From: Jimgerdemannia flammicorona
Taxonomy: Eukaryota > Mucoromycota > Endogonomycetes > Endogonales > Endogonaceae
DNA length: 10,134 nucleotides
Direction of reading: 5' to 3'
Assembly: GCA_003990745.1 (NCBI GenBank)
Contig: RBNI01007615.1
Span: 1-10,134 of the forward strand
Shown here: positions 8,240-10,134 of the stretch, in pieces
Layout of the letters: every line of letters begins with the position of its first letter
Position numbering within the stretch: the first letter of the stretch is position 1
Notes under the pieces: generated by a model
What the model was told of the DNA's origin: nothing
Seen by the model: the letters and a program-made list of their open reading frames with translations, nothing else
Databases searched by the model: none
Made by a program: the position numbers and the translations under genes

Positions 8240-8251
8240 TTTGTAGGGAGC
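8237..8251 (+). repeat. Target-site duplication, right copy (15 bp)
   Basis: GGGTTTGTAGGGAGC is identical to 2419-2433. It sits immediately after the poly(A) tail and runs straight into the resumed reverse-transcriptase reading of the older copy (CAGCTCATT encodes QLI). Confidence 0.95.
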
Positions 8252-10134
8252 CAGCTCATTAGAGATAGTATGGCCTGGGTGTATAGTGTTATTGAAGGAG
8301 CTTGAGTTTGTGGATTGGATGAGAGACTGGTCTCCTTGAATCAGGAGAAAGCTTATGACTGTATATAGCATATCTGGCTGGGGAAGGTTCTGGATAGGAT
8401 TGGTATCTCTCAATAGTTTCAAGTGACAATGATCAGCCTACTGGAAAGGAGTAGAGTGGCACTTATATACAATAGACATAGAGAGATGGCATCCTCTCTG
8501 GGGAGAGGCATTCCTCAGGGGGACCCCCTATTCTCAATTTTGTATACTCTGTCCTTAGAGCTATTGATGGATAGGATTTGGCAAAAGATAGTAGAGCTCT
8601 CTATATTCAGTATTGTGTGGAAGGTTGGAGCCTTTGCAGATGATATAGTAGTTGGTCTGGGGTCAATTACAGATATCAAGGAACCCCAAGAGACAGTAGA
8701 GTAGTATGAGACATACTCTGGGACTAAACTTAACTGGTATAAGTACAAAATAATAATATTAGGTAATGGTCTAGTAGGATGGGATGTCATTGGAACAATT
8801 GTCTCTACAGGAGAGACTGTGAGATATTTAGGCATTTATCTCTTTATATATGGGTCAGTCCTGCTATACACTTGGTGGAAGTAATGAGTGGCCATCTGGG
8901 GGGAGGTTCTAAGAGGTTGGAGAGGCTGTCACCTGTCTTTGGTAGGGCACATTGCAATTTTGAATGTCTACTGGCTACCAAAGTTGTAGTATTTGGTATA
9001 TCACCTGGACTTTCTGGCCTGGGTGGTGAAGAGGCTATTGAAGCTGGCAAAGGATTAGATCTGGGCTGGGTGAAGGAGTCAGATTAACTGGGAAATCTTG
9101 TCATTGCTAGTAACTAAAGGAGGCCTTGGGCTAGTTGACTTCCCAAAGAGGCTATATTGTTTATAAGTATGGTAGCTGAAGAGAGCAGTAGAACTAAGAG
9201 GTAGTAGCTGAGTTCCTCTGATGAAAAAGGTCTGGGAGATGTAGTGCTCACTAAGAGAAGCTACTAGAGATCTACTGTCCTTAGTTGGGCTTCCAAATAG
9301 AGGGCAAATGAGATATAAGGGCTTCTGGTAGGGAGTAGTAGATAGGGCTCACTGTATTAGAATTTGTTAACAGAGAGATAAAGGAGAGATACTGTGGGGC
9401 CCAGTAATGTGAAGATGGGATTGAGTGTTGCTAGGGAGTACCTCTCTCTTAGACTTTGATATTAGTGATAGAATAGAGTACCAGAGAGGGTTGGGACAGA
9501 ATGTATGACCTAGCAGCTAGCAGATGGCAGAAATTGGAGAGAAGTAGAACTAGAATAGAGTCTGGGCCTAGAGTGCAGATATAAGGTAATGGTTGCCACC
9601 CAAGTACTGGGTAGTTTGGTAGTATATATTGCAGAGGAATGTTATGCTCAACTTTTGCTCAGGCCACTTTGTGGAGGGAGAGAACTTTGATTGTGAGGAG
9701 TGCTATAATGTAGAACAGAAAGGGGGGTTTATGCAGATATTAGATTATTGATTAAGAGAGTGTGAGATACTTAGAGACTTTTAGTTAATAGTTAGGAATA
9801 TATTTGGTGTTGTGTGCAGAGAGAATGAAGAGCAGAGTCAATAGAAAGATCTGAGAGATATATTGGTGGGGGGGGGGTGGGGAGGGAGTGGCTGATTTTA
9901 GGTTGAGTATTAGCAGTATAGGCAGAACTGATGGGCCACTAGCTATTTGTATTTGAAAAGGAAAGCATTTGAGTTTAGAGGAGCAGTTGGTGAGGTGGAA
10001 AGGATTGATGGAGGACATTTTGATAGGCTAATGGCTGGGATGGAATCTGCAGAGAGGGCAGCAGCACTGGTTGGTAGAGAAAGTCTATGAGCAGAGTGGG
10101 GGGAGAGTTGGAGTGAAGGGTAGTAGGGTGGTTT
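8252..10134 (+). mobile_element. Older LINE copy, right half: reverse transcriptase and C-terminus, runs off the window
   Basis: Frame 2 continues the reading broken off at 2433: QLIRDSMAW, motif A SLNQEKAYDC (Asn 8339-8341 in place of the catalytic Asp), GRGIPQGDPL (about 8504-8527), an intact FADD (8633-8644) and RYLGIYLFIYGS (from about 8822). The C-terminal block keeps Cys-x2-Cys (9692-9703) and the last Cys (9761-9763), but the His is Tyr (9746-9748). The longest open piece is 8423-8704. Well over a dozen stops but hardly any frameshift are seen up to about 9763; beyond that the frame is uncertain. Compared with the inserted copy it is shifted toward A and T. The end of ORF2 and the 3' UTR lie outside or at the very edge of the window. 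Confidence 0.87.
9865..9891 (+). repeat. G10 run in a quadruplex-capable tract
   Basis: Ten G (9868-9877) are followed by further runs of 4 and 3 G with single-base loops. It lies in the decayed C-terminal part of the older LINE. The equivalent stretch of the inserted copy (about 7776-7825) is also G-run rich, so it began as glycine and tryptophan codons and then grew. Confidence 0.5.

Noticed and set aside
9785..10018. 77-codon minus-strand frame near the right end
   Set aside because: It is antisense to the decayed ORF2 C-terminus, shows no motif and has the same Pro/Ser-rich look as the other complement shadows.
1895..10134. A variant genetic code in which UAG or UGA is read as an amino acid
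   Set aside because: Many stops are private to one copy where the other has CAG, CAA, CGA or TGG, and all three stop types occur. Nonsense decay explains this better, though the six shared sites keep a readthrough idea barely open.

Overview
The window is eukaryotic and consists almost entirely of decayed transposable elements; I see no intact host gene, tRNA, rRNA, CRISPR array or bacterial-type operon. The signs are a LINE with a 29-nt poly(A) tail and an AATAAA signal, a hAT transposase relic, a minisatellite and near-total loss of CpG. The hAT wording, and a mutation pattern that hits CpA/TpG as well as CpG, would fit a fungus with RIP-like or methylation-driven decay, but this is inference and the species cannot be named.

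Layout. Positions 1-15 are a poly(A) run. About 16-1262 on the minus strand hold a badly broken hAT transposase whose motifs appear in the expected order from a BED-type finger to the T-x-W-N motif. About 1290-1540 has no gene, only a TGTATG-rich stretch. Positions 1541-1800 are a degenerate 14-bp minisatellite, followed by an AT-rich spacer to about 1894. From about 1895 to the end of the window everything is LINE on the plus strand.

The LINE block is a nest. An older copy runs from about 1895 to 2433 and resumes at 8252, continuing past the window end. It is split inside its reverse-transcriptase coding region by a 5.8-kb copy of the same family (2434-8236). The inserted copy has a 5' leader, ORF1 (2638-4442), ORF2 with AP endonuclease, reverse transcriptase and a C-terminal CCHC motif (4474 to about 8098), a short G-rich 3' UTR, AATAAA and a poly(A) tail. 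Perfect 15-bp target-site duplications at 2419-2433 and 8237-8251 bracket it. Removing the insert and one duplication rejoins the older reading frame without a shift.

Both copies are dead, with many nonsense codons, few frameshifts and lost catalytic aspartates. Six nonsense codons fall at the same position in both copies, and the readable differences are mostly C-to-T or G-to-A. A young-looking insertion (clean duplication and tail) carrying badly broken ORFs is the main puzzle of the window.
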